This document shows positions 18,322 through 26,442 of a DNA stretch of 36,936 nucleotides, in pieces. The notes under the pieces are model-generated. The model saw only the letters and a program-made list of their open reading frames with translations. It did no database searches and was not told where the DNA came from. The stretch comes from Chitinophaga pinensis (lineage in GTDB: Bacteria > Bacteroidota > Bacteroidia > Flavobacteriales_D > Crocinitomicaceae): contig CAMDNE010000026.1 of the NCBI GenBank assembly GCA_945902745.1, forward strand, positions 1-36,936. Direction: 5' to 3'. Every line of letters begins with the position of its first letter. Within the stretch, counting starts at the first letter, position 1. The position numbers and the translations under genes are program-made.

Positions 18322-20334
18322 ATGAAAAAAATTACCTTTTTTATTGGAGCGTTGATTATGTCAAACGCTTTAAATGCACAGTTATTTACTGATAACTTTG
18401 ATAGCTATTCAATAGGAGCTTTAGGCCCTCAATCAGCTACATGGACCACTTGGAGTGGAACAGAAGGTGGAACAGAAGATGGAATTGTTTCTACTGCTCA
18501 AGCAAGTAGTGGAACTAAATCAGTTTATTTGAATTCTACAGTTGCCAATGGTGGACCACAAGATTGTGTTTTAGACTTTGGCGCATTATATAACAGCGGT
18601 ATTTTTACATACGAATCAAAATTCTATATCACTTCAGGCAAATCAGCTTATTTCAATATTCAAGCAGTTGCTCCAATTGGTACGACATGGGCTTTGAATG
18701 TGAACATGGCGAATGGTGGTGTTACAATTGACGATGGTATTACTCCAGATTTAGCATTAGGTTCTTATACTCCTGCAACGTGGTTTACGTTTAGAATTGA
18801 AGCTAATTTGACACTTCATGTATGGGAGGCATTTGTGAATGGCACTTCAATTGGTGTTTGGCAAAATGGAATTAATTCTGTTCGATCTATTGACCTTTTC
18901 CCTTTACAAGGAAGCCAATATTGGGTAGATGATGTAATGTTCGATCATCAAACATACACATTAGCAAATTTAAATGCTGTGGCTGCTGGATTAAACATGG
19001 GAGGAAATATTGCTACACAAGTAGTTAATCCAACTGGAGTTATGGTAAATGGAGGAACAACTGCGATTAACTCATTTGATGCAGTTTTAAATTATAATGG
19101 AACAAATTATACTCAAAATATTACTGGTCAAAACATAGCTTCTATAGGTTCATATACGGTTAATTTCCCTGGTGTTATTCTTGCTGCAGGATCAAATGTT
19201 GCAACTTTGACTATATCGAATGTGAATGGAACCACTGACGATGTTGTTACGGATGATGTTATTTCTATCACAGTTGACCCAACTGTACCTGCGTTAGGTA
19301 AGATGGTTGTTGGTGAAGAGGCAACAGGAACTTGGTGCCAATGGTGTCCAAGAGGAGCTGTTTACATGGATTTATTTGAAACAGATTACGCTGATTTCTG
19401 GGCTGGAATTGCTGTTCATAATGGTGACCCAATGACAGTTACAGATTATGATGCTGCAATTGGAACACTGGTTAGTGGATATCCAAATGCATTAGTAGAT
19501 AGAGGCACTGAAGTGGATCCTTCAGCTATGGGAACTGATTTTTTCTCTCGTTTACAAACTGCACCAGTGGCATTTATTCAAAATGGAGCAACTTGGGATC
19601 TTGGGACAAGAACATTAAATGTTTCTATTTCTGCGGATTTCCAAACAGCTGCAACAAATGCATACAAACTTGCATGTGTTTTAACTGAAGATAATGTAAC
19701 GGGAACAGGATCAGGATACAACCAATCAAATGCATACGCTGGAGGTGCAAGTGGAGTAATGGGAGGTTATGAGTTATTACCTAGCTCTGTGCCAGCAGCA
19801 CAAATGAGTTATGATCACGTTGCACGAGTTATCTCACCTTCTTTTTCTGGTGAACCTATGAGTTTTCCTGCGATTGTAAATGCTGGAGAAACGCATACCT
19901 TAAATATGACTTTTGTTTTACCTGCTACTTGGGATGAAAATGAAATCCACATTATTGGAATGTTGATTGCACCAAATGGTAGAATTGACAATGCTGGCAA
20001 AGCTACAATTACAGAAGCTGTTGGAAACGGATTTGTTGTTGGAAATACTGCAAGTGTAACAGAAATCAATTCAGATCAATTAGATGCAACATTTAGAGTA
20101 TTCCCAAATCCTGCAGTGTCAAATACGACGGTTGGAATTAATTTAACGAAAGAATCTACTGTAAGTATGAAGTTCATGGATATGGCAGGTAAAATTATTG
20201 CTGCTCGTAACTATGGTTCATTGAATGGATCTTCAACTGTTGAATTGAATACATCAGATTTGAAAGCCGGTGTATATTTAATTGAATTAACTGTAAACAA
20301 CGAAGTGATGGTGAAACGTCTAATTGTTGAATAA
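18322..20334 (+). CDS. Omp28-like secreted protein with CxxC motif and T9SS type A sorting domain
   Basis: This 670-residue protein has a signal peptide (MKKITFFIGALIMSNALNAQ). An N-terminal jelly-roll-like domain (about 22-210) begins DNFDSYSIGALGPQ and contains YWVDDVMFDH. A middle beta-rich region of about 215-325 follows, then an Omp28/thioredoxin-like domain with C339-QW-C342 in EEATGTWCQWCPRG and a downstream YPNALVDRG motif. The end (FRVFPNPAVSNTTV ... MKFMDMAGKII ... LKAGVYLIELTV ... KRLIVE) is a type A sorting domain. Omp28 relatives are surface proteins of unclear function; the CxxC suggests redox activity, which is inference. The gene ends just before an AAGGGCG-stem terminator. 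Confidence 0.93.
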   Translation: MKKITFFIGALIMSNALNAQLFTDNFDSYSIGALGPQSATWTTWSGTEGGTEDGIVSTAQASSGTKSVYLNSTVANGGPQDCVLDFGALYNSGIFTYESKFYITSGKSAYFNIQAVAPIGTTWALNVNMANGGVTIDDGITPDLALGSYTPATWFTFRIEANLTLHVWEAFVNGTSIGVWQNGINSVRSIDLFPLQGSQYWVDDVMFDHQTYTLANLNAVAAGLNMGGNIATQVVNPTGVMVNGGTTAINSFDAVLNYNGTNYTQNITGQNIASIGSYTVNFPGVILAAGSNVATLTISNVNGTTDDVVTDDVISITVDPTVPALGKMVVGEEATGTWCQWCPRGAVYMDLFETDYADFWAGIAVHNGDPMTVTDYDAAIGTLVSGYPNALVDRGTEVDPSAMGTDFFSRLQTAPVAFIQNGATWDLGTRTLNVSISADFQTAATNAYKLACVLTEDNVTGTGSGYNQSNAYAGGASGVMGGYELLPSSVPAAQMSYDHVARVISPSFSGEPMSFPAIVNAGETHTLNMTFVLPATWDENEIHIIGMLIAPNGRIDNAGKATITEAVGNGFVVGNTASVTEINSDQLDATFRVFPNPAVSNTTVGINLTKESTVSMKFMDMAGKIIAARNYGSLNGSSTVELNTSDLKAGVYLIELTVNNEVMVKRLIVE

Positions 20335-20354
20335 TTAATATTTTATATAGAGAG

Positions 20355-20380
20355 AAGGGCGGCAATTTGTCGCCCTTTTT
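20355..20380 (+). terminator. Intrinsic terminator after the Omp28-like gene
   Basis: A 7-bp AAGGGCG/CGCCCTT stem (extendable by a G-T and a C-G pair) is followed by a T run. It lies 20 bases after the stop and shares the AAGGGC...GCCCTT core of the terminators at 552, 847 and 27592. Confidence 0.88.
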
Positions 20381-20408
20381 GTTTGTTAGAATTTGAATAA
20401 ATAATAAG

Positions 20409-20416
20409 TATTTTTG
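20409..20416 (+). promoter_or_regulatory. -7 box almost touching a start codon
   Basis: TATTTTTG at 20409-20416 fits the TAnnTTTG box and is only 4 bases from the ATG at 20421. If used, it would give a leaderless or nearly leaderless transcript. No TTG lies at the ideal 19-base spacing, so this is tentative. Confidence 0.35.
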
Positions 20417-20420
20417 CAGC

Positions 20421-20987
20421 ATGAAATGGATTGGAAGTAGAGTAAGCTTTGTAGAAGATAAAATTAAAACGACCATTGTAGTTTATCCAGAGGATAAGGT
20501 TTGGGTGAATGCTTTGATGGGCGCTTGGATTTCAATGTGGTTGGTCATTGGTGCAACAGTTGTTTGGTCTTATTTCAATTTTAAATTAAATAACCAAGAA
20601 AAAATCAGCGTTTTTGTATTCATGACTTTTTGGTTGTATTATGCCGTTAAAGTAATTCGTTCATTCGCATGGTTAATGTGGGGAAAGGAATTAATTAAAA
20701 TAAATGAAACATCTCTTATTTATAAAAAATCAGTAAAAAAATACGGTAAAGCTTCCACCTATTATTTGGAAAACATTAAGAAAATATCGATGCATTATCC
20801 TAAAGAAAGATCTATGCAAGCCGTTTGGGAAATTTCTCCGTGGGTAAGAGGCGGAGAGCGAATTGAATTCGAATACCAAGGGAAATTTATCCGATTTGGA
20901 AGAAAACTAAGTGAAAAGGATGCGAAATTGCTTTTTAATCTGGTAACGAAGAGAATCGATGAACGTTTGCGTCAATCGAAAGTGTAA
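20421..20987 (+). CDS. Two-helix inner-membrane protein (hypothetical)
   Basis: This 188-residue protein has two predicted membrane helices, at about residues 27-52 (VNALMGAWISMWLVIGATVV) and 61-88 (VFVFMTFWLYYAVKVI). A cytoplasmic C-terminal domain of about 100 residues follows (KELIKINETSLIYKKS ... IEFEYQGKFIRFGRKLSEKDAKLL). This layout resembles small bacterial PH-like membrane proteins, but the family is not certain. No catalytic motif is seen. It stands alone between a terminator upstream and the DUF4846 lipoprotein gene 72 bases downstream. Confidence 0.75.
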   Translation: MKWIGSRVSFVEDKIKTTIVVYPEDKVWVNALMGAWISMWLVIGATVVWSYFNFKLNNQEKISVFVFMTFWLYYAVKVIRSFAWLMWGKELIKINETSLIYKKSVKKYGKASTYYLENIKKISMHYPKERSMQAVWEISPWVRGGERIEFEYQGKFIRFGRKLSEKDAKLLFNLVTKRIDERLRQSKV

Positions 20988-21059
20988 TAGATATTTACTG
21001 AACCTCTGATTTTTTGTTACTTTTCTGTAAAATCGTCTTATAGTATTTTACACGTTGAA

Positions 21060-21953
21060 ATGAACAAATTAATTTATTTATTATTCATTCCTATAATGTT
21101 TTTTTTATGTTGTTCGCCAACTGTTAAAACTGAAGTTGAATTAAAGACGAATGCCGGAAATCCACCAGATTCTTTAGGTAACAAGATTGCTGAAAATAAA
21201 TTGGATACATTAGGTAGCACAATCGAAGCAAGGTTTAAATGTCCTGAAAACTTTGAACGAACAAAAGTCGGTGACCTTTCATTTGAGAATTATCTTAGAA
21301 ATCTTCCATTAAAACCTCATGGGTCTTCTGTAAAGAAATATAATGGAGCTATCAAAATAAACTATAATGTTTATGATGCTGTAATTGATTTGCCGATTGG
21401 TAATAAAGATCTTCATCAATGTGCTGATGCAGTGATGCGTTTGAAAGCAGAATATTTATGGAATCAAAAAAGGTATTCTGAAATTCATTTTAATTTTGTC
21501 AGTGGTTTAAGGGTGGATTATTCCAAATGGATGGAAGGAAAGAGAATTGTATATGAAGGGAATAATACACATTGGACCGATAGTGGAACGGCATCAAATA
21601 CATACAAAGACTTTTGGAAGTACATGGAATGTGTATTTCGATATGCATCAACTTTATCCTTAACAAAAGAATTGAAATCAGTTTCAATTGAAAGTATGCA
21701 AATTGGTGATGTTTTTATACACGGTGGATCACCAGGTCATGCAATAATAGTTGTTGATATGGCAATCAATCCAGAAACAAAAGAAAAACTTTTTCTATTA
21801 GCCCAAAGTTATATGCCTGCTCAAGAAATTCAACTTTTGAAAAACTCAAATAATGAAGGTTTGAGTCCTTGGTATTCGCTGAGTTTTAATGGTGATTTAT
21901 ACACGCCAGAATGGACTTTTAGTCGAGATGAGTTGAAAAGGTTTGCTGATTAA
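21060..21953 (+). CDS. DUF4846 family putative lipoprotein
   Basis: This 297-residue protein begins with a hydrophobic leader ending in two cysteines (MFFLCCSP, Cys17-Cys18). That is an imperfect lipobox, so lipid attachment is likely but not certain. From about residue 57 the sequence matches the DUF4846 pattern: RFKCPENFERTKVGDLSFENYLRNLPLKP, then DLPIGNKDLHQCADAVMRLKAEYLW, FNFVSGLRVDYSKW, and SMQIGDVFIHGGSPGHAIIVVDMA near the end. The last block, with IGDVFI..G.PGHA, looks like an NlpC-like catalytic region, but activity is unproven. Its 3' end overlaps the convergent acetyltransferase gene by 35 bases. Confidence 0.85.
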   Translation: MNKLIYLLFIPIMFFLCCSPTVKTEVELKTNAGNPPDSLGNKIAENKLDTLGSTIEARFKCPENFERTKVGDLSFENYLRNLPLKPHGSSVKKYNGAIKINYNVYDAVIDLPIGNKDLHQCADAVMRLKAEYLWNQKRYSEIHFNFVSGLRVDYSKWMEGKRIVYEGNNTHWTDSGTASNTYKDFWKYMECVFRYASTLSLTKELKSVSIESMQIGDVFIHGGSPGHAIIVVDMAINPETKEKLFLLAQSYMPAQEIQLLKNSNNEGLSPWYSLSFNGDLYTPEWTFSRDELKRFAD

Positions 21954-22398
21954 TTGCATTTGTTCTCAGTTCCTTTTCCATTAAAAAATGCTGTAAAACG
22001 TCAAATAATTTGTAAGAAGGTTCAATTAGCGTATAATTGAGTTTCAGATAAAAATTAACGGCGTAATCACGAGCATGCAGAATCATTTTTGTGTTACCTC
22101 GTTCTTTAGATTTTTGTTCGGTTGCTTCCATAATTTCTCTTCCATAACCTTTTCCTTGCGAATTTATTTCAACTGCAACGAACCTCACTTGTGAAGTAGT
22201 TTCAGATGCTTGATCTAAGCGAGCAATAGCTTTAATTACGGAATTATCATATAGAGCAAAATGAATTCCTGTTGCGTCTCCTTCGTTTCGTTCACTGCCC
22301 AAAGGTTGGTTTAAAGGTTCACGCAAAACTCTGAAACGGAGATCATAATATGCATCCCATTCTAGGTCTGTCTCTGGTTGTCGGATGATTATTCCCAT
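21919..22398 (-). CDS. GNAT-family N-acetyltransferase
   Basis: This 159-residue protein contains the acetyl-CoA site VRFVAVEINSQGKGYGREIMEATEQKSKERG, with QGKGYG as the pyrophosphate loop. The later LHARDYAVNFYLKLNYTLIEPSYKLF fits the rest of the GNAT fold, and FALYDNSVIKAIARLDQ is the preceding beta strand pair. The substrate is unknown. It is the last gene of a four-gene minus-strand unit and starts 10 bases inside the CoA-transferase gene. Its own last 35 bases overlap the end of the oppositely transcribed DUF4846 gene. Confidence 0.88.
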   Translation of the reverse strand: MGIIIRQPETDLEWDAYYDLRFRVLREPLNQPLGSERNEGDATGIHFALYDNSVIKAIARLDQASETTSQVRFVAVEINSQGKGYGREIMEATEQKSKERGNTKMILHARDYAVNFYLKLNYTLIEPSYKLFDVLQHFLMEKELRTNAINQQTFSTHLD

Positions 22399-23447
22399 TT
22401 AAAAGCTATTGAAGTCACTCGTTTGGTATTTATCCCTTCTATTTCTTCTTCTCGGATTAGGTTTTGAGCAGCTGGATTTGAAAATACTTCTTCTAGATTT
22501 TTTATTTTTCCAGCGGGTACATTCTCAGCAAGCATTTTATTTAAAATAACATCGGTCGGTATTTCTTTAATTTTTGCTTGAAGTATGTTCTGCAATTCAG
22601 TTCTGTTTTTCACACGCAACGCATTCGTGACAAACCGAATATCAGTTGGAGTTTCAGAAAGATTTAAGAATAGACACAATTTCATAAAATGAACATCATT
22701 TCCAATTGCGAATGTAATTAAATCACCTTCTTTAGTTGTAAAAATTTCTCCGTAGGGAGCAATGTTTGGATGCAAACTCCCAATTCGTTGAGGAATTTGG
22801 TTCCCCATTAAATAATTGGATGCTTGGTTTACCAAACTACAAACTGCAGCATCGTATAAAGAAACGGTAACACTTTTTGCAATTCCTGTTTTTTCTCGTT
22901 GTAATAAAGCCAATAATAAACCTTCTTTGAGTTGGTGTCCTGCCAAAACATCAATAAAAGCAACTGGCATTTTTACAGGGCCACTTTCATTCGTACCATT
23001 CATGGACATAAATCCAGTTTCGGCTTGTAGAATTAAGTCGTAAGCTACGCGATCACTTTTTGTCCCAAATCCATTTATTTTACCAATAATTAATTTCGGG
23101 TTAATTCCTCTCAATGTTGCGTCTTCAATGTTTAATTTTGCCTCATCGCCCTTCTTGAAATTTGAAATTAGGATGTCGGCATTTATAATTAACGTCAGAA
23201 AGGTTTGATAATCAGCTTTATCTTTTAAATTCAGCTGGATGTATTTTTTTTTGTAATTGATGGAAGAAAAATAGGCGGAAATTGTTGCGTCTTTTTCTTC
23301 AGTAGGTAATTTCCAACTGCGCGTTACGTCTGGAATCGATGTGTTTTCTATTTTCAAAACTTCAGCTCCCAGCTCTGCAAAAAATGTAGCAACCGAAGGA
23401 CCCGCCAAAACGGTAGATAAATCAATAACTTTTAGTGAATCAAACAT
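22389..23447 (-). CDS. CaiB/BaiF-type (class III) CoA-transferase
   Basis: The ATG at 23447 (MFDSLKVIDLSTVLAGP) is chosen over one nine codons upstream because it matches the usual family N-terminus and avoids overlap with the cytochrome gene. The product is 352 residues, near but somewhat shorter than the typical 390-430. Family marks include LSTVLAGPSVATFFAELGAEVLKIE, ISNFKKGDEAKL, and the catalytic Asp at about residue 137 in AYDLILQAETGFMSMNG. MPVAFIDVLAGHQLKEGLLLAL follows. Such enzymes move CoA between carboxylic acids, and the acids involved cannot be told here. It lies 8 bases downstream of the cytochrome c gene and overlaps the acetyltransferase gene by 10 bases. Confidence 0.92.
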   Translation of the reverse strand: MFDSLKVIDLSTVLAGPSVATFFAELGAEVLKIENTSIPDVTRSWKLPTEEKDATISAYFSSINYKKKYIQLNLKDKADYQTFLTLIINADILISNFKKGDEAKLNIEDATLRGINPKLIIGKINGFGTKSDRVAYDLILQAETGFMSMNGTNESGPVKMPVAFIDVLAGHQLKEGLLLALLQREKTGIAKSVTVSLYDAAVCSLVNQASNYLMGNQIPQRIGSLHPNIAPYGEIFTTKEGDLITFAIGNDVHFMKLCLFLNLSETPTDIRFVTNALRVKNRTELQNILQAKIKEIPTDVILNKMLAENVPAGKIKNLEEVFSNPAAQNLIREEEIEGINTKRVTSIAFKWE

Positions 23448-23455
23448 ATTCAAAA

Positions 23456-23767
23456 TTACAAAGTCCTTTTCCAAAGAACGTATTGCAAAATTTTATTTTC
23501 TTGTGTTGCATCCAATTTTGCTTCTTTAGCCATTTTTGGAACTATTTTCTTCCACTGTTCTTCAGAATAATTTGTGATAGTTTTAAATTTATGACAACTA
23601 CCGCAATTTTCAGTGTATAAATAATCACCTTCAGCAATTTCGCCTGAAGGAAAATCAATTGTTTTGTTACTTTCAGGGGTTTCCACCTTGTCAATAACTT
23701 CAGTTGTTTTTGGCGCACATGCTACTAATAGAGCGATTGCTGAAAATGTAAAGACTAATTTTTTCAT
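23456..23767 (-). CDS. Small c-type cytochrome lipoprotein
   Basis: This 103-residue protein has an N-terminal signal and lipobox (IALLVAC, Cys17), a linker rich in Thr, Glu and Lys, and one heme c site C55-GS-C58-H59 in YTENCGSCHKFKTITNYS. Met79 in KIVPKMAKEA is the likely distal ligand. It probably sits on the periplasmic side of a membrane and carries electrons. It starts one base after the rlpA-like stop and ends 8 bases before the CoA-transferase start. That spacing makes an operon likely, though the pairing of functions is unexplained. Confidence 0.92.
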   Translation of the reverse strand: MKKLVFTFSAIALLVACAPKTTEVIDKVETPESNKTIDFPSGEIAEGDYLYTENCGSCHKFKTITNYSEEQWKKIVPKMAKEAKLDATQENKILQYVLWKRTL

Positions 23768-23768
23768 G

Positions 23769-24119
23769 TTAATTTATTTTTTCAAGTGTTACTGTTGTAA
23801 TTCCGTTTCGCACGAAATTTAATTTTTGAGCTGCTTTCAACGAAAGATCAATAATATGAGAAGAACTTTGACTTAAGCGGTCATTTACTTTTACAACAAC
23901 TGTTGAATCATTTTTTAAGTTTTTAACCAAAATTAATGTCCCAAAAGGTAAATTTTTATGCGCCGCCGTTAGACTATCTTGTCTGAAAATTTCTCCAGAT
24001 GAAGTTTTTTTTCCTTCAAATTTATTGTGGTAATAACTTGCTTTACCAGTTTGTATGTTTGTTTGATAAACAAAACTACAGGTTAATAATACAGTTAAAA
24101 TCCAAAAATACTTCTTCAT
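23769..24119 (-). CDS. RlpA-like double-psi beta-barrel protein
   Basis: The start at 24119 (MKKYFWILTVLLTCSFVYQ) is preferred over an upstream in-frame start because it begins a signal peptide. The 116-residue product has the RlpA pattern: GKASYYHNKFEGKKTSSGEIF, then LTAAHKNLPFGTLILVKN, VKVNDR, and SHIIDLSLKAAQKL. This is the minimal RlpA fold without a SPOR domain. Some RlpA proteins cut glycan strands lacking stem peptides, but whether this one is active is unknown. It is first in the minus-strand unit and is divergent from tex. Confidence 0.88.
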   Translation of the reverse strand: MKKYFWILTVLLTCSFVYQTNIQTGKASYYHNKFEGKKTSSGEIFRQDSLTAAHKNLPFGTLILVKNLKNDSTVVVKVNDRLSQSSSHIIDLSLKAAQKLNFVRNGITTVTLEKIN

Positions 24120-24262
24120 AATTATCTTAAAGTTCAACAAAATAGACAAAGAAGCCAAGGTGCCCAAACTTTTTATCAAAAGATTAACATTTTTTGTTCA
24201 TTAAAATATCTTGCAAACAGCGATTCATTTTACGAGATTTACCCTTTCAATTTAATATCAAA

Positions 24263-26374
24263 ATGCAACAACAAGAATATATACAAGCGAATTGCGGACT
24301 GATTCCGAAATCAATTTTAAATACATTAAGTCTTTTAAAAGAAGGCGCTACAATTCCTTTTATTTCTCGTTATCGAAAGGAAATGACGGGTGGATTGGAC
24401 GAAGTTGAAGTTGCGCAAATTCGAGATTTAGCAAAAAAACACGATGAATTGATTGCCCGTCAAAAAACAATTCTGACTTCTATTGAAGAGCAAGGGAAAT
24501 TAACAACCGAATTAAAAGAGAAGATTGAAACGTGTTTCGACTCAAATAGTTTGGAAGATCTTTATTTGCCGTACAAACAAAAACGGCAGACGAAAGGTGA
24601 TAAAGCAAAGAAATTGGGCTTAGAACCTTTGGCGAAAATGATTATGTCTCAACGAGGTGGTGATCCTGCATATTTAGCAGAGAAATTTGTGAAAGGCGAA
24701 GTGGAAGACGAAGAAATGGCCATTGCTGGAGCAAAAGATATTATAGCAGAATGGATCAATGAGAATGCTGTTGCACGTTCTAGAATGCGTCAGCTGTTTC
24801 AGCGAAAAGCGATTATCCAATCGAAAATGGTGAAAGGGAAAGAAACGGAAGGTGAAAAATACCGAGATTATTTTGATTTTAATGAACAACTCAATCGGTG
24901 CGCTTCGCATCGTTTTTTAGCATTAATTAGAGCAGAACGAGAAGGATTTATTTCATTAAAAGCACAACCTGTTCAAGAAGAAGCATTGGAACAATTGGAA
25001 CGTTTTTTTGTCAAAGGAAATGATGGTTGTTCAGATGTTGTGGCTGAAGCTTGCAAAGAATCCTATAAAAGATTAATGTGTCCTTCCATTGAAAATGAAG
25101 TGCTCAGCGAAGCGAAAGAAAAAGCAGATAAGGAAGCAATTAAAGTGTTTTCCACCAACTTGAGACAATTATTGCTTGCTCCACCAGTTGGTTCCAAACG
25201 AGTTTTGGCTATTGATCCAGGATTTCGAACTGGATGTAAAGTTGTTTGTTTGGACGAATCAGGAAATTTACTTGTCAACGCAACGATTTATCCTCATGCC
25301 CCACAAAACGAAAGCGGACCAGCTCAAGCGAAAATCGCACAATTAGTGCAGGCATACAAAATTGAAGTAATTGCTATTGGAGATGGAACAGCTGGAAGAG
25401 AAACAGAAAGTTTTATCAAACGCATTCGGTTTGATCGTGATTTAGATGTTTATTCCGTAAGAGAAGATGGTGCATCAATTTATTCGGCAAGTCCAATTGC
25501 ACGAAAAGAATTTCCTGATTACGATGTAACAGTGAGAGGTTCAGTTTCTATTGGCCGCAGATTGATGGATCCATTAGCTGAGTTAGTAAAGATTGACCCA
25601 AAGTCTGTGGGTGTTGGACAATATCAGCATGAAGTAAATCAACCTTTATTGAAAGATGCTTTGGATGATGTTGTTGTTTCGTGCGTAAATGCTGTAGGTG
25701 TAGATTTGAATACAGCATCACCTTATTTATTGAGCTACGTTTCTGGATTAGGACCAACGTTGGCAGAAAATATTGTTGCGTATAGAACTGAAAATGGCAG
25801 CATAAAATCACGTGATGAATTGAAAAAAGTCAAACGATTGGGAGACAAAGCATACGAACAAGCAGCTGGATTTTTGCGCGTTCGTAATGGTGAAAATCCG
25901 TTGGATAATTCTGCGGTTCATCCAGAAAGTTATAAAGTGATTCAAGCAATGGCTAAAAAGCTGAAAGTTGAATTGAAAGATATGATTGGTAATGAACTAC
26001 TCTTGAAGGAAATTAAAAAAACAGAATTCCCTGAAATTGATTCATATACATTTGACGATATCATTAAGGAACTTAAAAAGCCAGGACGAGATCCAAGAAA
26101 ACAAGCAAAAGTATTGGAGTTTGATGCTTCAATTCGAACCATTGATGATTTGAGAATTGGAATGATTTTGCCAGGAATCGTTACGAATGTTACTGCTTTT
26201 GGAGCATTTGTAAATATAGGCATCAAGGAAAATGGTTTAATTCATAAATCTCAATTAGCTGATGTTTATGTGGAAGATCCTTCGCAATTTATTTCTTTAC
26301 ACGAACATGTTGATGTACAAATACTTGAGATTGATGTTGCAAGAAAAAGAGTAGGATTAAAAAGAAAAAATTAA
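24263..26374 (+). CDS. tex: Tex family RNA-binding transcription accessory protein
   Basis: The ATG at 24263 is used because the longer frame starts with a TTG (24194) and adds 23 residues unlike the family. The 703-residue protein has the N-terminal helical region (LLKEGATIPFISRYRKEMTGGLDE, LYLPYKQKRQTKGDKAKKLGLEPLA) and a YqgF-like domain from about 317 (VLAIDPGFRTGCKVVCLD). A helix-hairpin-helix region lies at about 480-540 (NTASPYLLSYVSGLGPTLAENIV ... RLGDKAYEQAAGFLRV). An S1 RNA-binding domain occupies about 630-700 (IGMILPGIVTNVTAFGAFVNIGIKENGLIHKSQL). Tex acts in the cytoplasm with RNA polymerase or RNA. It is divergent from the rlpA-like unit. Confidence 0.97.
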   Translation: MQQQEYIQANCGLIPKSILNTLSLLKEGATIPFISRYRKEMTGGLDEVEVAQIRDLAKKHDELIARQKTILTSIEEQGKLTTELKEKIETCFDSNSLEDLYLPYKQKRQTKGDKAKKLGLEPLAKMIMSQRGGDPAYLAEKFVKGEVEDEEMAIAGAKDIIAEWINENAVARSRMRQLFQRKAIIQSKMVKGKETEGEKYRDYFDFNEQLNRCASHRFLALIRAEREGFISLKAQPVQEEALEQLERFFVKGNDGCSDVVAEACKESYKRLMCPSIENEVLSEAKEKADKEAIKVFSTNLRQLLLAPPVGSKRVLAIDPGFRTGCKVVCLDESGNLLVNATIYPHAPQNESGPAQAKIAQLVQAYKIEVIAIGDGTAGRETESFIKRIRFDRDLDVYSVREDGASIYSASPIARKEFPDYDVTVRGSVSIGRRLMDPLAELVKIDPKSVGVGQYQHEVNQPLLKDALDDVVVSCVNAVGVDLNTASPYLLSYVSGLGPTLAENIVAYRTENGSIKSRDELKKVKRLGDKAYEQAAGFLRVRNGENPLDNSAVHPESYKVIQAMAKKLKVELKDMIGNELLLKEIKKTEFPEIDSYTFDDIIKELKKPGRDPRKQAKVLEFDASIRTIDDLRIGMILPGIVTNVTAFGAFVNIGIKENGLIHKSQLADVYVEDPSQFISLHEHVDVQILEIDVARKRVGLKRKN

Positions 26375-26442
26375 TAAATTTACATGCTTAGGCAACCATT
26401 TGTTTTTTGAAAGGTACTTGATGAAACTAAATTATATTTATT

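Noticed and set aside
24194-24262. Upstream TTG start for tex
   Set aside because: It adds 23 residues unlike the Tex family, while the ATG at 24263 gives the normal length.
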